Positions 44,513 through 53,303 of a DNA stretch of 64,000 nucleotides are shown piece after piece (positions within the stretch are counted from its first letter, which is position 1; each line of letters starts with the position of its first letter). The DNA lies in contig CM076848.1 of NCBI GenBank assembly GCA_039519185.1, positions 121,410,989-121,474,988 on the forward strand, read 5' to 3'. The translations under genes were made by a program, and so were the position numbers. The DNA comes from Astragalus membranaceus (taxonomy: Eukaryota; Streptophyta; Magnoliopsida; Fabales; Fabaceae). Below the pieces are notes generated by a model. The model worked only from the letters and a program-made list of their open reading frames with translations, ran no database searches and was not told the origin of the DNA.

Positions 44513-47500
44513 TCAAGAGAACAAATACGGATACCGAGTCCGCATATCGTCCTCCAACTCCCAAGTAGCTTCCTCGGCGGAGAAACCATCCCAAACCACC
44601 TTGACAATGGGAATTGACTTTGTCCGTAGCGTCCTCTCGCCACGTTCCATGATGTAATTCGGACTAGGTTGGAAAGACAAGTCCGGTCGGAGGTTAATCG
44701 TTTCAAAATCTAACGGTTGACTTGGATCGGGAATGTACTTTCGCAACTGAGACACATGGAATACATCATGCAAATTTGACAATGGAGGAGGCAAGGCGAT
44801 GCGGTATGCAAGAGGCCCAACTCGCTCGATAATTTGGAAGGGTCCAATATACCGAGGGCTGAGTTTCTTCACCCGTAATGCTCTACCTGTGCCAATTGTT
44901 GGTGATAATCTCAAAAACACATGATCACCTGACTCAAACTCTAACGGCCTTCTCCTTTTGTCGGCATAACTCTTTTGCCTACTTTGAGCGGCTTTCATTC
45001 TTTCCCTGATCTGGCGGATCTTTTCGGTAGTGTCTTGAATCACCTCGGGTCCTAACAATCGATTCTCACCGACTTCCCACCAACACAATGGAGTCCTGCA
45101 TTTCCTACCATACAAGGCTTCAAAAGGTGCCATTCCGACACTGGAATGATAACTGTTGTTATATGAGAATTCCACCAATGGAAGATGATCCTCCCATTTC
45201 TTTCCGTTATCAAGTACCGAAGCCCTAAGCATATCCTCTAATGTCTGGATAGTTCTCTCAGTCTGACCATCTGTCTGCGGGTGATAAGCGGTACTAAGAA
45301 GTACTTTAGTTCCCAATGCTTCATTCAGAGCTTTCCAAAATCGAGAAGTGAATTTCGGATCTCGATCCGACACTATACTGGTAGGAACCCCATGTAACCT
45401 TACTATGCTCTTCAAGTACACCTCAGCTAACTTGGATACTTTACTGCTAGAACGGACCAGAATAAAATGAGCTGATTTGGTTAACCGATCTACAACTACC
45501 CAAATGGAGTCGTTACCGGCTTGAGACTTTGGCAACGCCATTACAAAATCCATGGAAATGTCTTCCCATTTCCACACTGGCACATCTAGTGGCCGTAGCA
45601 GACCAGCAGGCTTCTGATGTTCTACCTTAACTCTTTGGCAAGTTAGGCACTTTGATACAAATTCAGCAATCTCTAACTTCATTCCTTGCCACCAATACAT
45701 CTGTTTTAAATCTCTATACATTTTGGTGGATCCAGGGTGTACAGAAAATAGACTTCGGTGTGCTTCCTCTAGCACTTGCTTTTTAATATCTTCATTATCG
45801 GGCACACAGATCCTACCGTTGAAACAAATCACCCCATCACTATCTTCCGTAAAGTCTGGTAACAATTTCTGCGATTGCAGCTTCACATCATTTTCCTGTG
45901 CCAAGCGAATAGAATCCCTTAATGAGCTAGAGATCCTCATGTGGCTTAGCACTAACCGGTTTTTCCTTGATCTTGCATCCAAATTTAAGTCCCTAAAGGA
46001 TTCCAACAATTTCATTTCATGCATCATAAACTCTGCTACGTGGATGGATTTCCTACTTAGTGCATCAGCTACAACATTAGCTTTTCCCGGATGATACTTC
46101 AATTCAAAGTCATAATCCTTCAGAAATTCCACCCACCTTCTTTGCCTGTTATTCAACTCTTTCTGATCAAACAAATACCTCAAACTTTTATGATCACTGA
46201 AGACTTCGAAACGAGACCCATACAGGTAATGTCTCCAGATCTTTAGTGCGTACACAATAGCTGCTAACTCCAAATCATGAGTCGGATAGTTCTCTTCATG
46301 AGTCTTCAACTGTCTAGAGGCATAAGCTACAACTTGTTGGTTCTGCATGAGGACACATCCCAAACCCTTCCCAGAAGCATCGCTGAAAATTTGAAATTCC
46401 AAAGACGGATCTGGAAGAATTAGGATTGGAGCAGAAGTCAACCTAACCTTCAATTCTTGAAAACATTCCTCACAATCGGCATCCCATATAAACGGTTGGG
46501 CCTTACGAGTCAACCGGGTAAGTGGAAGAACCAGTTGTGAGAAACCTTGAATAAACCTCCTATAGTAACCAGCTAGACCCAAGAAACTTCTTATTTCTGT
46601 AACAGATGTTGGTCTTTCCCAGTTCAATACAGCTTCCACCTTACTGGGATCCACGGCAACTCCCGATTGGGAAATCACGTGTCCCAAAAACTTTACTTCC
46701 GCCATCCAGAAGTCACACTTCGATGGCTTGGCATACAATTTCTTTTCTCGGAGTACGTTCAAAACAATGCGGAGATGTTGGACATGGTCCTCAATGGTCT
46801 TAGAGTACACCAAGATATCATCAATAAAAACTACTACAAACTGATCGAGATAAGTATGGAATACTCGGTTCATGTAATCCATGAATACCGCTGGAGCATT
46901 AGTCAAACCGAAGGGCATTACTACGAACTCGTAATGTCCATACCTCGTACGGAAAGCTGTCTTCGGAATATCTAGGGCTCGTACCTTTATTTGATGATAG
47001 CCCGATCTAAGATCAATTTTTGAAAATACCACTGCACCTCTAAGTTGGTCAAGCAAATCGTCTATCCTTGGCAATGGATATTTGTTTTTAATAGTCACCT
47101 TGTTGAGTTGACGGTAGTCAATACACAACCTCATGCTTCCGTCCTTCTTCTTAACTAGCAATACCGGAGCACCCCATGAAGAAGCACTCGGTCGGATAAA
47201 CCTCTTCGATATTAACTCTTCAAGTTGAGACTTCAATTCCTTCAATTCTAAAGGAGACATCCTATAAGGGGCAATAGATATCGATCCTGTACCAGGAATC
47301 AATTCTATTGAGAATTCTACCTCTCTGTCAGGAGGTAAGGATGAAACTTCCTCTGGAAAGACATCTTGAAATTCATTTACCACTTGCACAGATGACAAGT
47401 CTAAACCCGTTTCAGTAGATGCAGACAACATAATAAGAATAGCTTCCGCACCTTGGAATAATGACTGGCTTGCTTCGGTGTAAGAGATCGTTGCTTCAAA

Positions 47501-48208
47501 ATCTGCCTGTGTCAACCCTACGGGTTCGGAGGCGAAGCTAATGGTTCGACCAGCACAGTTGATAAGCACATGATTTTCAGCCATCCAATTCATACCCAGA
47601 ACAATGTCCATACTTCTCATAGGCAAGCAAATAAATTTCACAACAAATTGTCTGTCCCCTATGACAAGTAGGCAATTTTCACACAACGATTGGGTCTGGA
47701 CACGACCCTTGGCAGCAGTTAAAATAGTTATCTGTTCGGATAGCTCAGACAATGCTAAACCCAACCGATCGACACAGGCTTGTGATATAAAACAATGAGT
47801 TGCACCGGAATCATATAAAATATTGACTGAGTTATTAAAAAGAGATCCCGTACCCCTCAGAAGATTATCAGTAGGCGTGATGGTTCGAGCATCCAATGTA
47901 TTGATTCTCCCCTGCTTAGGAGCATTTGGTGCTCCTTGAAAGCTCCTCCTTGATGGGCACTTATCTGCATAGTGGCCCTCTTCATTACAATGATAGCACC
48001 GATTGGGTCTTTGCCAACAATCACCTGAATGAAATTTTCCACAAGTGCCACATCTGTGGAATTTTGATGGTTCATGGGATTGCACCTGCTTCCCTTTGTA
48101 ATTGCTTCCCTTGAGTGGCCTGGATGGAGTAGAAGATTCAGCAACCTTTTTCTTGCCCTTCCAATAGTCTTTCAAATTTAGCAGCATACTCCCCAAACGA
48201 CATATCAC
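44513..48208 (-). CDS. pol: Element H Pol polyprotein (knuckles, protease, RT, RNase H, integrase, chromodomain-like tail)
   Basis: Open for about 1231 codons; the first residues before the KGKKKVAE region are probably an artefact of the frame joined after the gag lesion. In order: CGTCGKFHSGDC and CYHCNEEGHYADKC (about 53-85), protease LYDSGATHCFIS (about 133), RT with SMRLCIDYRQLNKV, MPFGLTNAPAVF and catalytic FIDDILVYS (about 461), RNase H FSDASGKGLG, THDLELAA and FSDHKSLRYLF, integrase zinc site HRSLFSVHPG (about 822) plus CLTCQRVK, core MDFVMALP, VSDRDPKFTS (about 946) and TERTIQ, tail VKVVWDGFSAEEATWELEDD. All catalytic acids I can check are present, making this the only apparently undamaged pol in the window. 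It would be translated from gag-pol RNA, but gag is broken. Confidence 0.93.
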   Translation of the reverse strand: MICRLGSMLLNLKDYWKGKKKVAESSTPSRPLKGSNYKGKQVQSHEPSKFHRCGTCGKFHSGDCWQRPNRCYHCNEEGHYADKCPSRRSFQGAPNAPKQGRINTLDARTITPTDNLLRGTGSLFNNSVNILYDSGATHCFISQACVDRLGLALSELSEQITILTAAKGRVQTQSLCENCLLVIGDRQFVVKFICLPMRSMDIVLGMNWMAENHVLINCAGRTISFASEPVGLTQADFEATISYTEASQSLFQGAEAILIMLSASTETGLDLSSVQVVNEFQDVFPEEVSSLPPDREVEFSIELIPGTGSISIAPYRMSPLELKELKSQLEELISKRFIRPSASSWGAPVLLVKKKDGSMRLCIDYRQLNKVTIKNKYPLPRIDDLLDQLRGAVVFSKIDLRSGYHQIKVRALDIPKTAFRTRYGHYEFVVMPFGLTNAPAVFMDYMNRVFHTYLDQFVVVFIDDILVYSKTIEDHVQHLRIVLNVLREKKLYAKPSKCDFWMAEVKFLGHVISQSGVAVDPSKVEAVLNWERPTSVTEIRSFLGLAGYYRRFIQGFSQLVLPLTRLTRKAQPFIWDADCEECFQELKVRLTSAPILILPDPSLEFQIFSDASGKGLGCVLMQNQQVVAYASRQLKTHEENYPTHDLELAAIVYALKIWRHYLYGSRFEVFSDHKSLRYLFDQKELNNRQRRWVEFLKDYDFELKYHPGKANVVADALSRKSIHVAEFMMHEMKLLESFRDLNLDARSRKNRLVLSHMRISSSLRDSIRLAQENDVKLQSQKLLPDFTEDSDGVICFNGRICVPDNEDIKKQVLEEAHRSLFSVHPGSTKMYRDLKQMYWWQGMKLEIAEFVSKCLTCQRVKVEHQKPAGLLRPLDVPVWKWEDISMDFVMALPKSQAGNDSIWVVVDRLTKSAHFILVRSSSKVSKLAEVYLKSIVRLHGVPTSIVSDRDPKFTSRFWKALNEALGTKVLLSTAYHPQTDGQTERTIQTLEDMLRASVLDNGKKWEDHLPLVEFSYNNSYHSSVGMAPFEALYGRKCRTPLCWWEVGENRLLGPEVIQDTTEKIRQIRERMKAAQSRQKSYADKRRRPLEFESGDHVFLRLSPTIGTGRALRVKKLSPRYIGPFQIIERVGPLAYRIALPPPLSNLHDVFHVSQLRKYIPDPSQPLDFETINLRPDLSFQPSPNYIMERGERTLRTKSIPIVKVVWDGFSAEEATWELEDDMRTRYPYLFS

Positions 48209-48692
48209 CTTGCTTAAGATTTACAAACTCTGCTTGCTTACTCAGCTTCTTTACCGAAGGGAAATATTGCTTCAGAAACAATTCCTTGAAGTTGTCCCAA
48301 ATTAGGGGAGTTTCTTGGAGTTCCATCATATGCCTTGCATTACACCACCAGGTGTGGGCATCTTCATCGAGCACATTTGCCGCAAATATTACCTTCTCTT
48401 CTTCTCCGCATTGCAAGGTTTGAAAAATTTTCTCCATTGAATCAATCCAATAGTAGGCGGTCATTGGATCTGATCCTCCCTTGAAAGCCGAGGGCTTCAT
48501 CTTTTGAAATTGAAAATATGCCCGGTTAGGATCTTCCTGATGGGGTTGAACATTGGGCTGCTGCAGAGCCATTTGTTCATGCTGCATTTGCAACATATCC
48601 TGCATCATCTTTTGCTGATTCTCAATGATATTCTACATCCATTCAAAGTTTGGATCAACAGGAGGAGGAACGCCTCTACCTCTTCTGGCCAT
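48138..48692 (-). pseudogene. gag: Element H gag, nonsense codon and internal loss
   Basis: The ATG at 48692 starts MARRGRGVPPPVDPNFEWM, then codon 20 is TAG (48635-48633) where J has CAG. Beyond it the frame is open: Gln-rich NIIENQQKMMQDM, capsid motifs FKGGSDPMTAYYWIDSMEKIFQ and FAANVLDEDAHTWW, and GEYAAKFERL. At about 48175 it runs into a different frame that continues as KGKKKVAESS in pol. Compared with A and E, some 60-70 residues after AAKFE are missing. So Gag lacks its capsid C-terminal part and has an early stop, although the element is young. Confidence 0.85.
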
Positions 48693-48696
48693 GATT

Positions 48697-48715
48697 CTGC
48701 GAAATATGCACAAAG
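48697..48715 (-). promoter_or_regulatory. Possible 3' splice acceptor before gag (H)
   Basis: On minus TTTGTGCATATTTCGCAG ends 4 nt before the gag ATG (48692). It is identical in J (60609-60626). The donor would be at 50277, giving an intron of about 1.58 kb. Confidence 0.42.
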
Positions 48716-48812
48716 TATTAAGTTGATCAAGCTCAATGTCTAATAGCATACTAAGAAAATCACGACTGGAGAAAGTAAAGACCCTAACAGCTAAGTCCAA
48801 CTAGGTCGAACC

Positions 48813-48824
48813 GCTCTGATACCA
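48813..48824 (-). promoter_or_regulatory. Element H primer-binding site
   Basis: On minus TGGTATCAGAGC, 2 nt after the LTR end. Confidence 0.9.
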
Positions 48825-48826
48825 AC

Positions 48827-50962
48827 TGTAACACCCAGGTATATTTAACTTGTAAAAATACCAACTCGTGTCAAAATATAAACATCAGAGATAATAATTT
48901 CCTGTTTAGACACTGAATACCAACATAAAATTTTGCTGAAATACAACATGACCATCTTATACACAAATAAGATCATACGGTACACAGACCATAACTGTCA
49001 GCAACTGGTAATCAGAGTCATACAAGAAAGCGGAAAAGGATAAACAAAACACTAATGCCATAGTGTTGTAATACATAGGCAACAGAAGGAAAATAAACTT
49101 GAACATAAAGCTAAGTCATTATTCTCCTCCCGGGGCCACCTACTCGTGCCTCTGAGGTTTCTTCTGTCCCTGTTTATCTGTAAAACAACAACAATTAAAC
49201 AGTGAGATACAATCTCAGTGAGTTCTACCGGAACCCCTACTAACACTCTCGGTCCGTTTAAAACATTTTTAAGGTTTGACACGACACCGACCGCAATCCA
49301 CTTGCTAATCCCGGTGTACCATACCATAAGGCTTCGATCTAATAGGACACCGACTGCAATCCACTTGCTAATCCCGATGAACTAATATCCTAGGCCTTTC
49401 TACGTACCACCGACTGCAATCCACTTGCTAATCCCGATGAACGCAGCACAAACTTTTGACACAACACCGACTGCAATCCACTTGCTAATCCCGGCGAACC
49501 CCATAACCAATAGTGTTTCCTAATGGCCCAGAGCCTAGGGTAAGGGTTCATGACTTCCCCGCCTAGTATGTCAACATGGGTCGTCACCCAAACTCGATAT
49601 AATATATATATCTACAGCACTATGAACCCACGGTCCATTAAATCAGACAATCAATGAAACACTTTAATTCCACGTTTTATAAAAAATCCAAGTTCACACT
49701 CGCACTCTATTTGACCATTTTTTGACACAATTTTCAATATCAGAAACAGATCATTTTGCCTTAAAAATAGAATATTCAGTTAGGCCTCTGAATAAGCTTT
49801 CCAACGCATCTTAGAACACCTCAATCGGGTTCCCGGATCAAAAGATATCGCAAAACGAAAAACAGTGTTTGGTTGCTGAAATTCTGTCAAACTGCGCTGA
49901 AGTCGCGCCTGGCGCGCGAGTTGCGCGCGAACTGGCAGAAAGTTCTGTCAAACTGCGCTGAAGTCGCGCCTGGAGCGCAAGTGAGGCGCGAACAGGCAGA
50001 AGGGGGGGTCTGTTAAGACAGATTTTGCGATTTTCGCGAAATCCGCTATTCCGCTCAATTCCGATTTTAGTTCCGATCAAAAACAGATTTGACAACCAGT
50101 AAAATGAGTCCAATTCAAACCACACAATCAATCAATCCAATCAAAAACTTAATCAAAACGAATTGTATTAAAACGCGACATATTTTCAAATAACGGTTTT
50201 CGTTCCAAAATCTCTCGAAACCAATTAACGTAAAAACTAACGAGACACAAAACATCCTAAGCGTGAGTAAAACTCACCCTTGAAGCGAGAGTCGTTGCCG
50301 AGCCGAAATCACCGACTTGTCGAAATCGCCGAATCGAATCCAAACAACACCGAACCGCTCCTTTCTTCGTTTCGAATTCCCAAACGCGTTCCACCGCTCT
50401 TGGCTTCGTTCCTAATCACGTTTCCATCATCAATTTCATCTCACAACTCAAGATTTCAACAATTTAATTCCAAAAACCCCTAGAAATTCGTAGGTCATGA
50501 GGAGGGGGAAAAATTGAAGAGAATCTTACCAAGTTATAGGGTTTTGTAGAGGAGAGGGAGATGGTGATTGTGCTGAAATTTGAGGTGATGGGGCTTCCTC
50601 TTCTTCTTCCTTTTTCTTCTTCTTTCCTCTTCTTCTTTCTCCTTTCTTTCTCTTCTTTTCTTCCTCTGCTTTCTCTTCTGCGCTTTCTTTCTTCTTTTTC
50701 TTTCTTTTATTCTTTTTCATTTAACACACACACACATATACTTATTTAATTAATAAATAAGTGGTAGCGTGGTCCAATTACCGTATTGATCTTAATTCCT
50801 TATTTCGATTCCAAAACTTCCTTGGTCCGTATTATTCGGTCAACGATCCTGTGACAGCCAATAATTAATTTTAGCACTCAATAATTTTACCAATTAAGCA
50901 CTAAATTAATTCAATTGGGTTAACATCCAATTAATTCGATTAATTATTTTGAGGATGTTACA
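48827..50962 (-). repeat. Element H 5' LTR (2136 bp)
   Basis: Adjacent to the primer site. It has four hairpin repeats (49283-49496), the extra one being 49381-49440. The CpG module is at 49893-49996 and the donor-like GGGTGAGT on minus at 50273-50279. Confidence 0.93.
49283..49496 (-). repeat. Hairpin repeat array in H 5' LTR, four units
   Basis: Units read CACCGACTGCAATCCACTTG then CTAATCCCGRTG, about 60 bp apart, with complementary ends (CACCG...CGGTG in the best ones). Three units remain in the 3' LTR. Confidence 0.85.
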
Positions 50963-50967
50963 GGGCT
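50963..50967. repeat. Target-site duplication of H, right copy (GGGCT)
   Basis: It follows the terminal CA of H and is followed by ACTGTTCCGG of X. Confidence 0.95.
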
Positions 50968-50969
50968 AC

Positions 50970-51240
50970 TGTTCCGGATCCATCTTTGGCTAGAGATAAT
51001 GGGCCTAGGAGCCCAATTGTAAGCAAGCCCAGTCGCACCACTATATATACCACTCGACACTCTAAAATATGGGACACTTTCTCCACTCCTCTCATATGCT
51101 CCATTTTGATTATGTACTGACTTGGGCGTCGGAGTGCTTGCAGGTGGCGGCCTCCCCACACTTCACATTGGAGCTGATATCATCTTAGACCTCGGCCATG
51201 TCATCTCAGATTTCAGATTTCCATCTCAGGATCATCATTG
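50970..51240 (+). repeat. Element X 3' LTR start (probable Tat/Ogre-like)
   Basis: Starts TGTTCCGGATCC right after the purine tract split by H. A TATA box (51042-51049) is followed by ACTGACTTGGGCGTCGGAGTG (51116-51136), a leader phrase I associate with Tat-like LTRs. The 3' end is unclear; a CA at 51235-51236 is one candidate. Confidence 0.5.
51042..51049 (+). promoter_or_regulatory. TATA box of X LTR
   Basis: TATATATA about 72 bp from the LTR start, with a normal-looking downstream region. Confidence 0.55.
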
Positions 51241-52165
51241 TGAGGTACGATTTTCTCTTAATGAGTTATGTTTGGAACAATCATTGATATTGTTTGATAT
51301 CATATATAATGTAACCATTTTCTATCATACTCTCCACACTATAAATGTTAGCATTAATGTTATTTTTGATTGACTGGTACAACAACTACCATTCGGTTTT
51401 GTGATAAAATGGGGTTCTACCACCACAACAAAGTTGGCAACCGGTGGTGAATATTTTGCAGGGGTTTGGGATGAACTTCCGCTGGTCATCTTTTGGTGGT
51501 AGATTGTACGACGGTGAACTTAACCTCCTCAGTTAGTAAGTAAACTGCGGCAGTTTTTTGGCATTCTGCGGCTGTTTGGTTTATTTGATGTTATTCCACG
51601 GTGGTTTGATAAATTGATGAATAATTCCACAAACCTCTTACTCTTTAGTTCACGTAATGCGTTGCTTCTCTTCATCCCTCTTAAAATTCTTGAAGTAGCA
51701 GAAGGTGCTTCTCCCAGAAGTTTCGATATGGTACATACCGTGGGGAGTTTTGACTGATTGAAGGATGAATATTTGTTGCTAAAGATGGTGTAGTGAGGTC
51801 CTTTTCTTTAAGTACAACGGAAAGTCGTCCTTTTACCTGATATGCTTCATTGCTACTTGCCTTGGGAAGACACTTCCTCCAAAATCAGTTGGAAGCTCCT
51901 AGTGAACCTCTTCACAATGATTAAGCTGGATTGTTATAAAGAAGCACTGGTGAGATTTACTTATCTATTAATGAAATAAACTAATTTACATGATCAAGTT
52001 TTGTGTTAGGAAATTTAAAAGTAAGCATAAATAGTAATCCAAGTTCTTGTTTACTTATATCATCTACTGGTTATTTCATTAATATGTATACCGTTGCTCA
52101 GTTTTAGAGTCATAATGCGAGTGTTTGTGTGTTTTTAGTTAATTTCCATGGAGAAATAGCTTAGA
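51241..52165. other. Unclassified AT-rich stretch between X LTR and G LTR
   Basis: No open frame of note, no clear repeat within the window. It may hold the 5' part of the Athila-type LTR of G, an undescribed repeat or a scrap of host DNA. A GGTGGT/ACCACC-rich patch is at 51418-51510. Confidence 0.4.
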
Positions 52166-52326
52166 TTGCAATTGATGTCATTAGGATTGATTTGTAAGTT
52201 GTTACCCTCTTTTCAAATGGTTGTAGTAAGACAAAATCTTCAATTTGATGTTTCGTTGGCTAGCGAACGAGACAGCTTTCCTAGCAACGCAGCAAAAAAA
52301 AGAAGAAAAGTTTCTGGTCCCCATCG

Positions 52327-52409
52327 CCTCGCGACCAGCATTCATCCCCTCGCGATCAAGGCAAAAATATGTCCATCGTGTCGCGACAGAATCGCGTCGC
52401 CTCGCGATG
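52327..52409 (+). repeat. CTCGCGA palindrome cluster in G LTR
   Basis: CTCGCGACCAG, CTCGCGATC, GTCGCGAC and CTCGCGATGG within about 80 bp, all centred on the palindrome TCGCGA, just upstream of the TATA-like box. Confidence 0.8.
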
Positions 52410-52424
52410 GACTGCAGATTTCAG

Positions 52425-52432
52425 TATTTAAG
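52425..52432 (+). promoter_or_regulatory. TATA-like box of G LTR
   Basis: TATTTAAG followed by a transcribed-looking leader; position fits an Athila LTR with a long R-U5. Confidence 0.4.
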
Positions 52433-53136
52433 CCCAAATATCAGAAAAATAGGGCACTTTTTGTCTTGGTTGCGAAAAGGGGGTTTAGAGCTGCGAACAA
52501 GGAGAAGAATTGGAGCTTCTCTACACTTGGGAACAAGGAATCGAAGGATCCAATGTACTCATCTTTGTGTAACTTCTCTTTTACCTTTTCTTTCAATCCT
52601 TTGAACATGAGTAGTAAATTTCTTATGGTTAGGAGGAGCTGAATCTCTCCAAAACTATCATGTGATTCCATTGTTATGATCAATACAATTTAGTTGTCCT
52701 TTTAAATTTTCCTTTTACTCTGTTCTTATTGCTTTACAATAATTATTGTTGTTGTAATGAATTAGGGTTTACTTTCACCATTGGGAGATGGGTTATGTTT
52801 TCGGGATATTGAGCCAAGGGATTGTCCTAAATCTTTAATAATTTAATTAAATCTTTTAATTGGGTAGTTAAATTGGAATTGATCAATGGTATAGTGCATG
52901 ATAGTCTAGGGCAGAGGATTCGATTCCTAGCCACTTTTATTTCTGAATTTTATTCTCATATACTCTATTTTCTGTTACTATCAATTACCAAATATTTAAT
53001 CTTATTATAACTAAGAACTATTTAACTTGCTTAGCGGATAATAACTCTCAATCCATGTAGATATGACTAGTGGTTCATACTATTTTAATATTACTTGCAA
53101 CGATTCGGTACACTTGCCGAAATCTTAACAAGATTT

Positions 53137-53153
53137 TGGCGCCGTTGTCGGGG
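53137..53153 (+). promoter_or_regulatory. Element G primer-binding site (Athila type)
   Basis: TGGCGCCGTTGTCGGGG, 6 nt after the LTR end. This phrase is the familiar Athila primer site, usually assigned to tRNA-Asp. Confidence 0.8.
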
Positions 53154-53303
53154 ATTGTTGATTTCATTATTAACAAGGCAAATGGTTTAATTCTTAGATA
53201 TTTTTTTACGTTTTTGTTGTTTCTATTTATTTCATTTTCATTTTTTTTACCCAGTGATTTGTGTTGGACTTGTTGGCTTGCTTAGTGTTTCAGAGATTTG
53301 TTT

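Larger units (their letters stand above)
42387..50962 (-). mobile_element. Element H: young chromovirus (minus), pol open, gag broken
   Basis: 8576 bp with GGGCT duplications. The LTRs are 2076 bp (3' LTR, 42387-44462) and 2136 bp (5' LTR, 48827-50962). By eye they differ by one 60-bp repeat unit and at least two substitutions (TCTTTGCC/TCGTTGCC near 43792/50292 and TTTCTCTTC/TTTTTCTTC near 44111/50611). The interior carries a primer site, a gag with a nonsense codon and an internal loss, an open pol and a polypurine tract. Same family as F and J. Confidence 0.93.
52166..53130 (+). repeat. Element G 5' LTR, 3' portion (Athila-like); left border uncertain
   Basis: It ends GAAATCTTAACA just before an Athila-type primer site. 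It has a CpG block of CTCGCGA units (52327-52409), TATTTAAG (52425-52432) and an AT-rich U5. The 158-codon frame at 52166-52642 crosses the promoter and is not credible as a gene. Only one LTR of G is in the window, so the left border cannot be set. Confidence 0.55.

Noticed and set aside
52166..52642. 158- and 119-codon frames before G gag
   Set aside because: They span the CpG palindromes and TATA-like box of the Athila-type LTR, so they are unlikely to be translated as a unit.
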